A DNA stretch of 64,000 bases from WLND01 sp040398845 (GCA_040398845.1 JBBATH010000001.1:124001-188000), one strand, 5' to 3'. Shown: positions 49,636 to 58,143, numbered from the stretch's first letter. A program made the numbers and translations. Notes: generated by a model from the letters alone, not told the origin.

Positions 49636-50159
49636 CCGCGGCCTGGGTGCACGGCTGCGCACCGACCGCAGGTTCGCAGGCCAGTCTCGTCCGAAGTGAA
49701 CCGCTCGAAGGCGGGCGGGAGGTCGGCGACGATGTCGCGCACCTGGAGTTCGACGACGTAGAGCAGGTGGTGGCACGTCGGGCAATACCACTGGAATCTC
49801 TCGAGGACGCCCTCCTCGCGGATGCGCTCGATCACGATGCCAATGGACCCGGGCTCCGGCCGCTGAGGCGAATGAGGCATGAGGCGCGGCAGCATCCACA
49901 TGTCGCCCTCGCTCACGTGCACGGTCTTGGGCCCGTCCTCGGTCATGAGATTGACGTGCATGCTGCCGCGGACCTGGTAGAACCACTCCTCGTACGGGTC
50001 GACATGGAAGTCGGTGCGGCTGTTCGGCCCGCCGACAACCTGGACGATGAAGTCGCTCGTGCCTATGGGAAGCTGCTTGTTGCTCACGGGGGGCTTGAGC
50101 AGATGCACGTTTGCTGCGACCCACGCCGGGAAGTTGATCGTCGGCGGAATACTCGTCAT
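49632..50159 (-). CDS. nbaC: 3-hydroxyanthranilate 3,4-dioxygenase
   Basis: The 175-residue cupin enzyme opens the ring of 3-hydroxyanthranilate. Iron ligands are His52 and Glu58 (DFHVDPYEEWFYQ) and His96 (LMPHSPQRP); substrate-binding arginines are Arg48 and Arg100, with Glu111 nearby. The bacterial-type C-terminal rubredoxin-like knuckle is present (Cys126/Cys129 and Cys164/Cys167). It overlaps the ACMS decarboxylase gene as ATGA, and an SDR gene lies 43 bp upstream on the same strand. It implies a route from kynurenine or nitrobenzoate-type aromatics through aminomuconate. Confidence 0.96.
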   Translation of the reverse strand: MTSIPPTINFPAWVAANVHLLKPPVSNKQLPIGTSDFIVQVVGGPNSRTDFHVDPYEEWFYQVRGSMHVNLMTEDGPKTVHVSEGDMWMLPRLMPHSPQRPEPGSIGIVIERIREEGVLERFQWYCPTCHHLLYVVELQVRDIVADLPPAFERFTSDETGLRTCGRCAAVHPGRG

Positions 50160-50202
50160 TCGAATTCCCTCTTCATTCGGTCACGCGCGCATTCGGGCAA
50201 CA

Positions 50203-50982
50203 TCAGCCTGCCATGAACCGTCCGCCATTCACGTCGAGCACCGCACCGGTGATGTAGGAGGACTCATCGCTCGCGAGGAAGAGCACAGGCTCGACGCATT
50301 CGCGAAGCTCGGGCATCCGGTGCAGGGGGATCGAATCGAGGACCTCGTTGCGGTCCTTGTCGGCCATTGCGTCGAACATGCCCTGGAGCCGTCCGGTGAG
50401 AAAGAGGCCGGGTGCGATGGCATTGACCCTGATGCCGTCGGGGCCGACCTCGCGGGCGAGCCTGCGGGTGAGACCGAGGACGCCTGCCTTCGCCGCCGCG
50501 TAGGGGATGCCAGTGACCGGGCTCGTCGATCGTCCGCCGATCGACGAAAAGTTGACGATGGCACCGCCGCCACGCGCCTTCATGAACCGTACGACAGCCT
50601 GTGCGCAGTTGAACGTGCCCTTGATGTTGACGTCGATGACGAGGTCAAGGTGCTCCGGCTCAATGTCGTCGATGTCGCGGGGAGTGCCGAGACTGCCACC
50701 TGCAGCGGCGATGAGGATGTCGATCCCGCCGAATGCGGCGACCACCTCGGCGACTCCGGAGGTCACGCTCTCCCTGCTGCGAACATCGACGATGGCACCC
50801 ATGACTGACTCGGGCCGGGCCAATTCGTCGAGCGCGCGGTCGATGGCGTCGGGATTGGTGTCGAAGATCGCGACCCGCGCACCTTCATCGGCGAGCGCAG
50901 CGCTGATGGCTTCACCAAGTCCGCCAGCGCCCCCGGTGACGATGGCGACCTTGCCAGTGAAACGCGGATTTCGGTGTGTCAT
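50203..50982 (-). CDS. short-chain dehydrogenase/reductase
   Basis: This 259-residue SDR has the cofactor loop TGGAGGLGEA near residue 15, AAAGG in place of NNAG, catalytic Ser in NFSSIGG and YAAAKAG with Tyr and Lys, and the C-terminal VNGGRFMAG. GGAGG lies 8 nt before the ATG at 50980-50982, so that start is preferred to the ATG at 50997. It leads the minus-strand operon SDR-dioxygenase-decarboxylase-RAM. A 2-aminomuconate semialdehyde or alcohol intermediate is a possible substrate, but SDR specificity cannot be read from sequence. It is divergent from the anthraniloyl-CoA monooxygenase gene. Confidence 0.88.
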   Translation of the reverse strand: MTHRNPRFTGKVAIVTGGAGGLGEAISAALADEGARVAIFDTNPDAIDRALDELARPESVMGAIVDVRSRESVTSGVAEVVAAFGGIDILIAAAGGSLGTPRDIDDIEPEHLDLVIDVNIKGTFNCAQAVVRFMKARGGGAIVNFSSIGGRSTSPVTGIPYAAAKAGVLGLTRRLAREVGPDGIRVNAIAPGLFLTGRLQGMFDAMADKDRNEVLDSIPLHRMPELRECVEPVLFLASDESSYITGAVLDVNGGRFMAG

Positions 50983-51070
50983 CTTCGTATCCTCCATGTG
51001 CAGGTGGGCGCCGGGGCGGCGGCCCGCTGACCCTCGACTGACGAATCTTCCCCATGGTGTTGCATAGGGC

Positions 51071-51099
51071 TGACTATTCCGTAATATTTGCGACAGTCA
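51071..51099. promoter_or_regulatory. candidate operator in the divergent promoter of the aromatic operons
   Basis: TGACT (51071-51075) and AGTCA (51095-51099) form inverted arms around ATTCCGTAATATTTGCGAC. A related stretch (ATTCCGGCCGTCATATTTGCACA) occurs at 56531-56553 between the CrtI-like genes. It is 33 bp upstream of the anthraniloyl-CoA monooxygenase start. The regulator is not encoded nearby. Confidence 0.35.
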
Positions 51100-51131
51100 A
51101 TTATCCGCAACACTTTCGAGGATGGAAGCCC

Positions 51132-53492
51132 ATGAAGATCGCGGTTATCGGCGGGGGCCCCGGGGGGTTGTACTTCTCGAGCCTCGTCAAGCAACTTGAT
51201 CCTGCGGCAGACATCACGGTGTGGGAGCGCAATGCGCCCGATGACACGTTCGGCTTCGGAGTGGTCTTCAGCGACCAGACCCTGAGCGGCATCAAGGCGT
51301 CAGATCGGTCGGCCTTTGAGGACATGGGCAGGTCGTTCGCCTACTGGGACGACATCGACATCACCCTCAATGGCGAGATGATGACAATCGGTGGTAACGG
51401 TTTCGCGGCGATGAGCCGCAAGGAGTTGCTCCACGTACTGCAGCGCCGGGCGATCGACCACGGCGTGAACATCCTGTTTCGCACCGAGGCTCCTCCGGTC
51501 GAGGAACTCATGGCATCACATGACCTCGTGCTGGTATCCGACGGCATTAACTCGCCCATTCGCGACTCCTACGCCGTTGAGTTCGGCACGACGAGCGATC
51601 CCCGCCGCTGCAAGTTCATCTGGCTCGGCACCGATACCGTCTTCGACGCCTTCAAGTTCTTTGTCAAGGAGACCGAGTGGGGGGTGATGCAGGTGCATGC
51701 CTACCCGATGGATGCGAACTCGAGCACCTTCATCGTCGAGATGCCGGAGGAGGTCTGGCAGCGTGCCGGCTTTGACAAGGTCGATGCCGCGGACCTCCCC
51801 CCGGGTGTGAGCGACACCGAGAGCATTGAGCGGATCGGCGAGATCTTCGCAGATGCACTGGCCGGCGGCAGCCTCATCGCAAACAACAGCAAGTGGGTGA
51901 CCTTCCGGACGATTCGCAACAAGACCCTCGTCCTAAAGAACATGGCGCTGCTCGGTGACGCGGCGCACACGGCTCACTTTTCGATCGGGTCAGGTACCAA
52001 GCTCGCGATGGAAGACGCGCTTGCGCTGGCCGCCTGCATCTTGGAGCAGCCGACTGTCGACGCCGCACTCAAGGCCTACGACGAGGAGCGGCTGCCGGTC
52101 ATCAAGAGCACCCAGCGGGCCGCGCAGGCGAGCCTCGTGTGGTTCGAGGAAATTGGCCAATACGTCCATCAGGACACCATCCAGTTCGTGTTCAACATGA
52201 TGACGCGGAGTCGTCGCATCACGTACGACAACCTGCTGGAACGCGATCCGGAGTTCGTCCGCACGGTCGATGAGTGGCTGCTTGAGAGCGAAATCGCCCG
52301 GGGTCGTGTGCCGTCAGGAACGTCCGTCCGACCTCCGATGTTCCTGCCCTTCAAGTTAAGGGAACTCGAATTGTCGAACCGGATCGTGGTCTCGGCGATG
52401 GACATGTACTCGTCCGTCGAGGGGTTCCCCGGCGAGTTCCACCTCGTCCACCTCGGTGCGAGGGCACTTGGCGGGGCAGGGCTCGTCATGACGGAGATGG
52501 TCTGCACCTCGCGCGACGGTCGGATCACGCCGGGTTGCACGGGGATCTGGACTGATGAGCAGGAGGAGGGCTGGAAGCGCATCGTCGACTTTGGGCATAC
52601 GACGCAGGCGAAGATGGGCATCCAGATCGGCCATGCGGGGCGAAAGGCTTCGACCCGGGTGATGTGGGAGGGCATCGATCAGCCTCTCGAATCGGGCAAC
52701 TGGCCGATCATGGGGCCGTCACCGATCCCCTATCACGCCGTGTCGCAGGTACCGCGGGAGATGACGCGCACCGATATGGATGAGGTGAAGGCTGAATTCA
52801 TACATGCGACGACGCGGGCAGCACGTGCCGGCTTCGACCTCCTCGAACTCCACTGCGCACACGGATACCTGCTCTCGAGCTTCATCACTCCGGTGAGCAA
52901 CCAGCGCACGGACGAGTACGGCGGGTCTCTGGAGAACCGGCTCAGGTTCCCCCTTGAGGTGTTCGACGCGGTGCGCGCCGCATGGCCGGCAGAGCGGCCA
53001 ATGAGCGTGCGCATCTCGGCTTCCGACTGGGTGCCGGACGGTCTCAGCGAGGACGAGTCCGTGGCGGTTGCGAGGGCATTCGAGGAGCACGGAGCCGACA
53101 TCATCGACGTGTCGACGGGACAGACGACCACCGAGGCCGTGCCGGAGTACGGGCGTTCGTACCAGACACCCTTCTCAGATCGAATCCGCAACCGGGTCGG
53201 CGTCGCCACGATGGCTGTCGGCGCGATTAGCAGTTGGGACGACGTCAACACGATCATCGCAGCGGGTCGAGCTGACTTGTGCGCAATCGGACGCCCGCAC
53301 CTGTTCGATCCGGCGTGGACCCTGCACGCTGCGGCTGATCAGGGCTACCGGATCGCCTGGCCGACGCCCTATGTCGGTGGCAGCTGGAAGCCCCCGGCCG
53401 GGCGCAACGAGGACCCGAAGCCGCGCCTAGAACTTGTTGCTGAGGATTCGCAGGTTGTCGTCCGGCCCAGTCGGTGGCGTCCGAACTCCTGA
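51132..53492 (+). CDS. 2-aminobenzoyl-CoA (or salicylyl-CoA) monooxygenase/reductase, two-domain flavoprotein
   Basis: The 786-residue protein fuses two flavoenzymes. Residues 1 to about 370 are a salicylate-hydroxylase-type FAD monooxygenase (GGGPGG at 7-12, and the GDAAH motif in LLGDAAHTAHFSIGSGTKLAMEDA, split). Residues about 400-770 are an Old Yellow Enzyme domain (NRIVVSAMDMYSS, GHAGRKAST, CAHGYLLSSFITPVSN, GRPHLFDPAW). This architecture matches 2-aminobenzoyl-CoA monooxygenase/reductase of Azoarcus, which hydroxylates and then reduces the ring of anthraniloyl-CoA; the closely related salicylyl-CoA 5-hydroxylase is the alternative. The ATG at 51132 starts exactly at MKIAVIGGG. It is divergent from the 3-hydroxyanthranilate operon. 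Confidence 0.9.
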   Translation: MKIAVIGGGPGGLYFSSLVKQLDPAADITVWERNAPDDTFGFGVVFSDQTLSGIKASDRSAFEDMGRSFAYWDDIDITLNGEMMTIGGNGFAAMSRKELLHVLQRRAIDHGVNILFRTEAPPVEELMASHDLVLVSDGINSPIRDSYAVEFGTTSDPRRCKFIWLGTDTVFDAFKFFVKETEWGVMQVHAYPMDANSSTFIVEMPEEVWQRAGFDKVDAADLPPGVSDTESIERIGEIFADALAGGSLIANNSKWVTFRTIRNKTLVLKNMALLGDAAHTAHFSIGSGTKLAMEDALALAACILEQPTVDAALKAYDEERLPVIKSTQRAAQASLVWFEEIGQYVHQDTIQFVFNMMTRSRRITYDNLLERDPEFVRTVDEWLLESEIARGRVPSGTSVRPPMFLPFKLRELELSNRIVVSAMDMYSSVEGFPGEFHLVHLGARALGGAGLVMTEMVCTSRDGRITPGCTGIWTDEQEEGWKRIVDFGHTTQAKMGIQIGHAGRKASTRVMWEGIDQPLESGNWPIMGPSPIPYHAVSQVPREMTRTDMDEVKAEFIHATTRAARAGFDLLELHCAHGYLLSSFITPVSNQRTDEYGGSLENRLRFPLEVFDAVRAAWPAERPMSVRISASDWVPDGLSEDESVAVARAFEEHGADIIDVSTGQTTTEAVPEYGRSYQTPFSDRIRNRVGVATMAVGAISSWDDVNTIIAAGRADLCAIGRPHLFDPAWTLHAAADQGYRIAWPTPYVGGSWKPPAGRNEDPKPRLELVAEDSQVVVRPSRWRPNS

Positions 53493-53558
53493 ACTGCACC
53501 ACCTGTCGCGCCCGATTTCGGTAGCGTCATCCATCACACCCGATGAAAGGAACTGCAC

Positions 53559-54332
53559 ATGGCTGATCTTTCCGGCTTGGCCGCCGCCCTCGTCGATGGC
53601 TCGGTCGAGGTCATCGACCTGACCTCGCCCCTCCACTCCGGCACGCCGATCCTGGGCCTCCCGCCGGAGTTCGGACAGACCGCCACCTTCCAGCTCGAAC
53701 TCATCAGCGAGTACGACGAGAAGGGCCCGGCTTGGTACTGGAACAATTTTCATACCGGTGAGCACACCGGCACCCACTTCGATGCGCCGAACCACTGGAT
53801 CACCGGCAAGGACCTTGACGACGTGAGCCAGGTTCCCGCCCAGCGGCTCATCGGCCCGGCCGTCGTCATCGATACCACCGCGCAGGTCGCTGCAAACCCG
53901 GACTTCTGTCTCGATGTCAGCGACATCAAGGAGTGGGAGGCAGCGAACGGGGCCATTCCCAAGGGCGCATGGCTGCTCTATCGCACCGGCTGGTCGAAGT
54001 TCGGCGACGATGCAGCCGCCTACGCCAATGCGGATGAGAATGGCCCGCATACCCCCGGACTTACCCCGGCCGCGGCACGCTACCTCGCGGAGGAAACTGA
54101 AATCCTCGGCATGGGCGTTGAGACGGTCGGCACCGATGCAGGTGGCGCCTTCGGCTTCGATCCGCCGTTCCCATGCCACACGATGCTCATGGGAGCGAAC
54201 AAGTACGGTGTGACGCAACTGCGCAACCTGCACCGCCTGCCGGTCACCGGCGCGGTTGTCATCGTCGCGCCGCTGCCGATCGTCAAGGGTTCGGGCAGCC
54301 CCTGCCGAGTACTGGCCCTAGTAAACAAGTAA
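53559..54332 (+). CDS. cyclase-family metal hydrolase (kynurenine formamidase/isatin hydrolase-like)
   Basis: The 257-residue protein is of the PF04199 cyclase family. It has the metal-binding HTGTHFDAPNHW (His69, His73, Asp75, His79), DLTSPLHSGTP near residue 20 and TDAGGAFGFDPPFPCH with a further His toward the end. Family members include N-formylkynurenine formamidase (KynB) and isatin hydrolase; both would feed anthranilate-type compounds into the neighbouring monooxygenase pathway. The ATG at 53559 follows AAAGGA, 67 bp after the monooxygenase gene on the same strand. A strong hairpin follows. Confidence 0.82.
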   Translation: MADLSGLAAALVDGSVEVIDLTSPLHSGTPILGLPPEFGQTATFQLELISEYDEKGPAWYWNNFHTGEHTGTHFDAPNHWITGKDLDDVSQVPAQRLIGPAVVIDTTAQVAANPDFCLDVSDIKEWEAANGAIPKGAWLLYRTGWSKFGDDAAAYANADENGPHTPGLTPAAARYLAEETEILGMGVETVGTDAGGAFGFDPPFPCHTMLMGANKYGVTQLRNLHRLPVTGAVVIVAPLPIVKGSGSPCRVLALVNK

Positions 54333-54347
54333 CCCCTCCTTTCATCT

Positions 54348-54395
54348 CACCCCGATTCCGGGCCGCCTGAACGAATGCGGTCCGAAATCGGGGTG
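54348..54395. terminator. long hairpin after the cyclase gene
   Basis: CACCCCGATT (54348-54357) pairs with AATCGGGGTG (54386-54395); the pairing continues inward to about 54366/54377 with one mismatch and one G-U pair, giving a stem near 19 bp. It begins 16 bp after the cyclase stop codon. No T-run follows, as is common for high-GC terminators. Confidence 0.6.
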
Positions 54396-54436
54396 ATTCG
54401 TTCATCTGGCCCAATGGGCGAAGGTGCGCTGGAATT

Positions 54437-54461
54437 AGCGGCGCTTGCGGAGTCGATTCGC
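54437..54461. repeat. 25-bp direct repeat, left copy (duplicate of the 3' end of the CrtI-like gene)
   Basis: This 25-bp stretch is identical to 54886-54910, starting AGCGGCGCTT and ending GATTCGC. The right copy lies in the last codons of the FAD oxidoreductase gene (ending in Arg-Leu-Arg-Lys-Arg-Arg). The two copies bracket the nucleotidyltransferase gene. Confidence 0.85.
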
Positions 54462-54484
54462 CATAGTTCAAGTAGCATCAGAAT

Positions 54485-54775
54485 GTGGGAGAGGTTCGCG
54501 ACGTCGTCTTGGCGCATGCTGCCGAGATCAGAAGTCTCTTGGCGCGTCGAAATGCCGTTGATATTCGGGTCTTCGGATCAGTAGCCCGTGGCGATGACTC
54601 GCCAGGTTCTGACGTTGACTTCCTCGTTGAATTCGGTCCAGAGGCATCGATTCTTGATCAGGTTCATCTGGAACTTGATCTGATGGCCTTGCTCGATTGC
54701 GAGGTTGACGTCGTTCCCTTGGGCGGTCTCAAGAAACGCGATACGCATGTGTTGGCTGAGGCTGTAGCGCTGTGA
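54485..54775 (+). CDS. MNT-type minimal nucleotidyltransferase (orphan MntA-like)
   Basis: The 96-residue protein is a minimal nucleotidyltransferase of the DNA polymerase beta fold, with the signature GSVARGDDSPGSDVDFLV (G-S then D-x-D) and a third acidic residue in CEVDVVPL. Such proteins act as antitoxins of HEPN/MNT (HepT/MntA) pairs, adding AMP to the toxin. Here no HEPN-domain gene lies on either side, so it is an orphan. It starts at a GTG (54485-54487). The gene sits precisely between two copies of a 25-bp direct repeat, suggesting it was inserted into, or rearranged at, the 3' end of the FAD oxidoreductase gene. Confidence 0.88.
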   Translation: MGEVRDVVLAHAAEIRSLLARRNAVDIRVFGSVARGDDSPGSDVDFLVEFGPEASILDQVHLELDLMALLDCEVDVVPLGGLKKRDTHVLAEAVAL

Positions 54776-54883
54776 CCCGTGGGGACGATCTTCGAGTAGG
54801 CCGATTCCTGCCGTGAATCCCATGTGGGTTCGAGGAGCAGCCTTGTGATCCGGTCTGTGGTTTTGAACTTGGTCGGGCTGATG

Positions 54884-56467
54884 TCAGCGGCGCTTGCGGA
54901 GTCGATTCGCGACGAGGTAGCCGGAGCCGCCGCCTAGACCCGGCCCCGGATGCGTTGACGCTCCGATGTGCCACAGGCCCTTGATGCCGGTGTTGTGTCC
55001 GGTTGCCGTCGAGAGCGGACGCCATGCTGCGTACTGATCGACCCGGCAGTCGCCAGCGTAAGGGTCACCGCCGACGAGGTTGACATTCATCGCGTTGAGG
55101 TCTGCGGGGCTGAGGGCAAACGTATGTGTCGCGGCGGTGCGGATATTCGTGATGTGGGGTTCGAGTTGGCTGATGACCCGCTCTGCGTAGGCGTCGCGAA
55201 TCTCAGGTGTCCAGGTGCCGTCGCCCGGGTCAATCTCTCCGGCGAGATCTCCCCTGATGTGGCGCGGATTTTCCTGGAGCTGAATCCACAGGATGGACGA
55301 GCCCTCCGGCGCGCGTGATGAATCGATAGTGCAGGGCTGCCCGACGACGATGGTCGGCCGTCGTGGCAGGTAGCCGCGGTTTGCTGCGTTCACCGATTCT
55401 GAGAGCGTGTCCATGCTGTCGAGCACATGCACGAGGGCGGTGTCGGCGAGGCGCTCATCGGAAGACCAATGAGGCTTCTCGCACAGCGTGATGTGGATCT
55501 GCATGCCGGCGCGTCCGTATCTGAAGTCGGCTGCTGCCTGTCGGGTCTCGACGGGCACCGGAGCATCGGCCAGCAGGTCGCCGTACAACGCCTGCGGAGT
55601 CACCGAGGCGAGTACGGCACGACGGGCCGTCAGGGACGTCCCATCGGAGAGGACAACCCCCTTCACTCGATCGCCCGATGTGGTGATTCGGACGACCTCC
55701 GCATTCGTCCTGAGTTCACCGCCGGCGTCCGTGATGATCGCGAGGAGGGCATCGACGAGGACCTGACCACCGCCGCGCGGCACTGGCATACCGCCCATCG
55801 AGACTGCGGCGGCAATGACCTTCGTAATGAATGCGCTTGCTGCGTCTTCAGGACCGAGTCCGTTGTGGAGGGCCCATGGCGCGAGGAGGGCATGGCTGAC
55901 GGGGGAGGAGAACGTGCGGTCGAGCCAGGGTGCTGCCGGTTCGAGGAGCTCGGCTCCGCTGGCCACGAGCTTTTGGCGTCCGAGCTGACGAAAGGCAGTC
56001 CAACCGAATTTGAGGGAATTGCGCCGCCAGAAGTCGGTACCGAGGAGGCCGAAGGCGAGGTTGGCCTTGGCACCGAAGTCACCCATTGTTCGGTTCCATG
56101 CATCGAGGTCGCCGAGGGCCTCGAACTGCGCAGCGGTGATCGCCGGATCAGTTGAGAGCACGGCTGTGCCAGACGAGCAGACCACTCCGGTCGGCAGGGG
56201 GGTGTTGAGGTACTCGACACCGCGGGAGGCAAGATCGCCCGCAAGCTCGCCGTAGGCGGGCCCGCCGACGAACAGCGGGTGCCAGCTGGAGAGAAGCTCG
56301 AGGGTGAATCCGGGAACGAGATCGGTGTTCGTGCAGATCGCGCCGCCTGGACGATCATTGCGCTCGCATAGGAGCACCCGCCAGCCGTCCTTGGCGAGGA
56401 GGGCACCGCTGACGAGCGCGTTGATCCCGGAGCCGACGATGATGGCGTCGTAGCGTGATGTGCTCAT
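54884..56467 (-). CDS. CrtI/phytoene-desaturase-like FAD oxidoreductase (A)
   Basis: The 527-residue protein belongs to the NAD(P)/FAD-dependent phytoene desaturase/retinol saturase group. It has the FAD-binding IIVGSGINALVSGALLAKDGW (two blocks around residue 10), ERNDRPGGAI, VPRGGGQVLVDALL in the middle and a C-terminal FAD contact GLWHIGASTHPGPGLGGGSG. It lacks a signal peptide. The substrate is unknown, and no carotenoid synthase is near. It is divergent from a paralogue (B), so the pair may share a promoter and act together, for instance in ring or side-chain desaturation. The 3' end carries the right copy of the 25-bp repeat. Confidence 0.82.
   Translation of the reverse strand: MSTSRYDAIIVGSGINALVSGALLAKDGWRVLLCERNDRPGGAICTNTDLVPGFTLELLSSWHPLFVGGPAYGELAGDLASRGVEYLNTPLPTGVVCSSGTAVLSTDPAITAAQFEALGDLDAWNRTMGDFGAKANLAFGLLGTDFWRRNSLKFGWTAFRQLGRQKLVASGAELLEPAAPWLDRTFSSPVSHALLAPWALHNGLGPEDAASAFITKVIAAAVSMGGMPVPRGGGQVLVDALLAIITDAGGELRTNAEVVRITTSGDRVKGVVLSDGTSLTARRAVLASVTPQALYGDLLADAPVPVETRQAAADFRYGRAGMQIHITLCEKPHWSSDERLADTALVHVLDSMDTLSESVNAANRGYLPRRPTIVVGQPCTIDSSRAPEGSSILWIQLQENPRHIRGDLAGEIDPGDGTWTPEIRDAYAERVISQLEPHITNIRTAATHTFALSPADLNAMNVNLVGGDPYAGDCRVDQYAAWRPLSTATGHNTGIKGLWHIGASTHPGPGLGGGSGYLVANRLRKRR
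54886..54910. repeat. 25-bp direct repeat, right copy
   Basis: Identical to 54437-54461 over 25 bp, with the boundaries sharp on both sides. It overlaps the last codons of the minus-strand FAD oxidoreductase gene, so this is the original copy and the left one a duplicate. Confidence 0.85.
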
Positions 56468-56530
56468 GTGATCTCCCGGGATATTCGCTGATCGGCGGCC
56501 GCGGTTGGACCCTGAGGCTATATCGTAAAG

Positions 56531-56553
56531 ATTCCGGCCGTCATATTTGCACA
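56531..56553. promoter_or_regulatory. motif shared with the anthraniloyl-CoA monooxygenase promoter
   Basis: ATTCCG followed within 12 bp by TATTTGCACA occurs here, between the divergent CrtI-like genes; ATTCCG followed by TATTTGCGACA occurs at 51076-51095. The common elements ATTCCG and TATTTGC suggest one regulator for both promoters. The spacing differs, so support is modest. Confidence 0.3.
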
Positions 56554-56579
56554 ATGCCGAATCCTTGGGAGGGTCAACG

Positions 56580-58124
56580 ATGGAAACGCGCGCTGATGTT
56601 GTCGTCATAGGCGCAGGAGTGAATGGACTCTCGGCGGCTGCAATGCTCGCCTCGAAGGGTCGCTCGGTCGTCGTTGTCGAATCAGCGGACGTCCCAGGCG
56701 GCGCAGTGCGCACCGCGGAGGTGACGCTCCCGGGGTTTCGACATGACCTCTTCGCAATGAACCTCGGGCTCTTCGCAGGAGGGCCGGTGAACGCGGCGCT
56801 CGGCGCTGACCTAGCGCGTCACGGGTTTGAACTCGTGCCGTCGACAAAACCGTTCTGCTCAGTATTCCCGGACGGCACGATGCTCGGCGTTGAGGCTGAC
56901 GCCGCGGCGACCCGCGCGAACGTCGAACGCGTATCGCCTGCAGACGTGGCGCAGTGGGATGCGCTTACCGCGAAGCTGCAGGAGCTCGCGCCCTATCTTT
57001 TCGGCATCCTTGGATCCGATCTGCCATCGTGGAAGGCGGTCAAGACCCTGTGGAAGGCGCATCGCGCGCTGGGTACCGATGGTGTGTACGACCTCGTGAA
57101 GCTCGCGCTGGCTTCGACCCGCGCGTTCACTGACGAGCACTTCACCTCGCCCAAGGTGAAGGCGCTCATGGCCTCCTGGGGTATGCACCTTGACTTCGCG
57201 CCAGACATATCCGGCGGCGCACTTTTCTCCTTCCTCGAGACCATGGGCGGTCAGCTTTTCGGCATGGTCATCGGTAAGGGCGGTGCATCGACGATGATCG
57301 ACGGCCTCGTCGGGGTCATCACGGAGAAGGGTGGCGAGGTGCGCTGCGGTGCCCGAGTCGACGAGATCCTCGTGTCGGGCGGCAAGGCAATCGGTGTGCG
57401 CCTCGTGAACGGTGACATCATCAGGGCGTCACGCGCCGTCATCTCGAACGTGAACCCCAAGCTCATGCCTGACCTCCTTCCGGGTGAGATCTCGTCGCGC
57501 CCGGAAGTAGCTCGCGCCCGAGCGTTTCGTCCCGGCTTGAGCACGATGATGATCCACCTCGCCCTCGACTCGTTGCCGGCCTGGACTGCGAGCGAGGCGC
57601 GCGAGTACAACTACGTCCATGTCGGGCCGTACGTGGACGACATGGCCCTCGCCTACACCGATGCCGCGGCTGGCAGATTGCCATCGACTCCCACGCTGGT
57701 GGTCGGGCAGCCGACGGTGAGCGACCCGAGTCGGGCACCCGAGGGTCAGCACGTGCTGTGGATTCAGGTGCGAGTGCTGCCCCTAGAGATCGCCGATGGA
57801 CGGTCGTGGGATGAAGCAGGCGAGGCGTACGCCGACCACGTCATGGGGATGCTCGAGCAGTACGCGCCGGGCTTGGCGCAGCAGGTCATCGGCCGAGCCG
57901 TCCTCACTCCGACTGACCTTGAACGCTACAACGCCAACCTTGTGCTCGGCGACTCCCTCGGCGGCAGCCACCATCCGGCACAGTTCTTCTTTCTGCGACC
58001 TGTGCCCGGCTGGGGCCGTCATCGCACTCCGGTCAAGTCGCTGTTCATCTGCGGTGCCGGTACCTGGCCCGGAGGAGGGGTCGGCGGCGTGAGCGGCGCA
58101 ATGGTCGCCGGCATCGTCGGTTAA
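56580..58124 (+). CDS. CrtI/phytoene-desaturase-like FAD oxidoreductase (B)
   Basis: The 514-residue protein is a second FAD oxidoreductase of the same superfamily: VVVIGAGVNGLSAAAMLASKG (split around residue 10), ESADVPGGAVRT, VIGKGGASTMIDGLVGVI and a C-terminal LFICGAGTWPGGGVGGVSG. It differs enough from the divergent paralogue A that each probably has its own substrate. GGGAGG (56567-56572) precedes the ATG at 56580. The gene converges with the hydratase gene through two hairpins. It belongs to the catabolic island by position; the reaction is unknown. Confidence 0.82.
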   Translation: METRADVVVIGAGVNGLSAAAMLASKGRSVVVVESADVPGGAVRTAEVTLPGFRHDLFAMNLGLFAGGPVNAALGADLARHGFELVPSTKPFCSVFPDGTMLGVEADAAATRANVERVSPADVAQWDALTAKLQELAPYLFGILGSDLPSWKAVKTLWKAHRALGTDGVYDLVKLALASTRAFTDEHFTSPKVKALMASWGMHLDFAPDISGGALFSFLETMGGQLFGMVIGKGGASTMIDGLVGVITEKGGEVRCGARVDEILVSGGKAIGVRLVNGDIIRASRAVISNVNPKLMPDLLPGEISSRPEVARARAFRPGLSTMMIHLALDSLPAWTASEAREYNYVHVGPYVDDMALAYTDAAAGRLPSTPTLVVGQPTVSDPSRAPEGQHVLWIQVRVLPLEIADGRSWDEAGEAYADHVMGMLEQYAPGLAQQVIGRAVLTPTDLERYNANLVLGDSLGGSHHPAQFFFLRPVPGWGRHRTPVKSLFICGAGTWPGGGVGGVSGAMVAGIVG

Positions 58125-58143
58125 CGACGGGGCGGGCGTCGTT
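58123..58143. terminator. hairpin overlapping the stop of oxidoreductase B
   Basis: AACGACG (58123-58129) pairs with CGTCGTT (58137-58143) around GGGCGGG; it begins within the TAA stop codon. This is a plausible plus-strand terminator. Confidence 0.5.

Noticed and set aside
54437..54910. Insertion sequence or integron cassette
   Set aside because: No transposase, integrase or terminal inverted repeats; only the direct repeats are seen.
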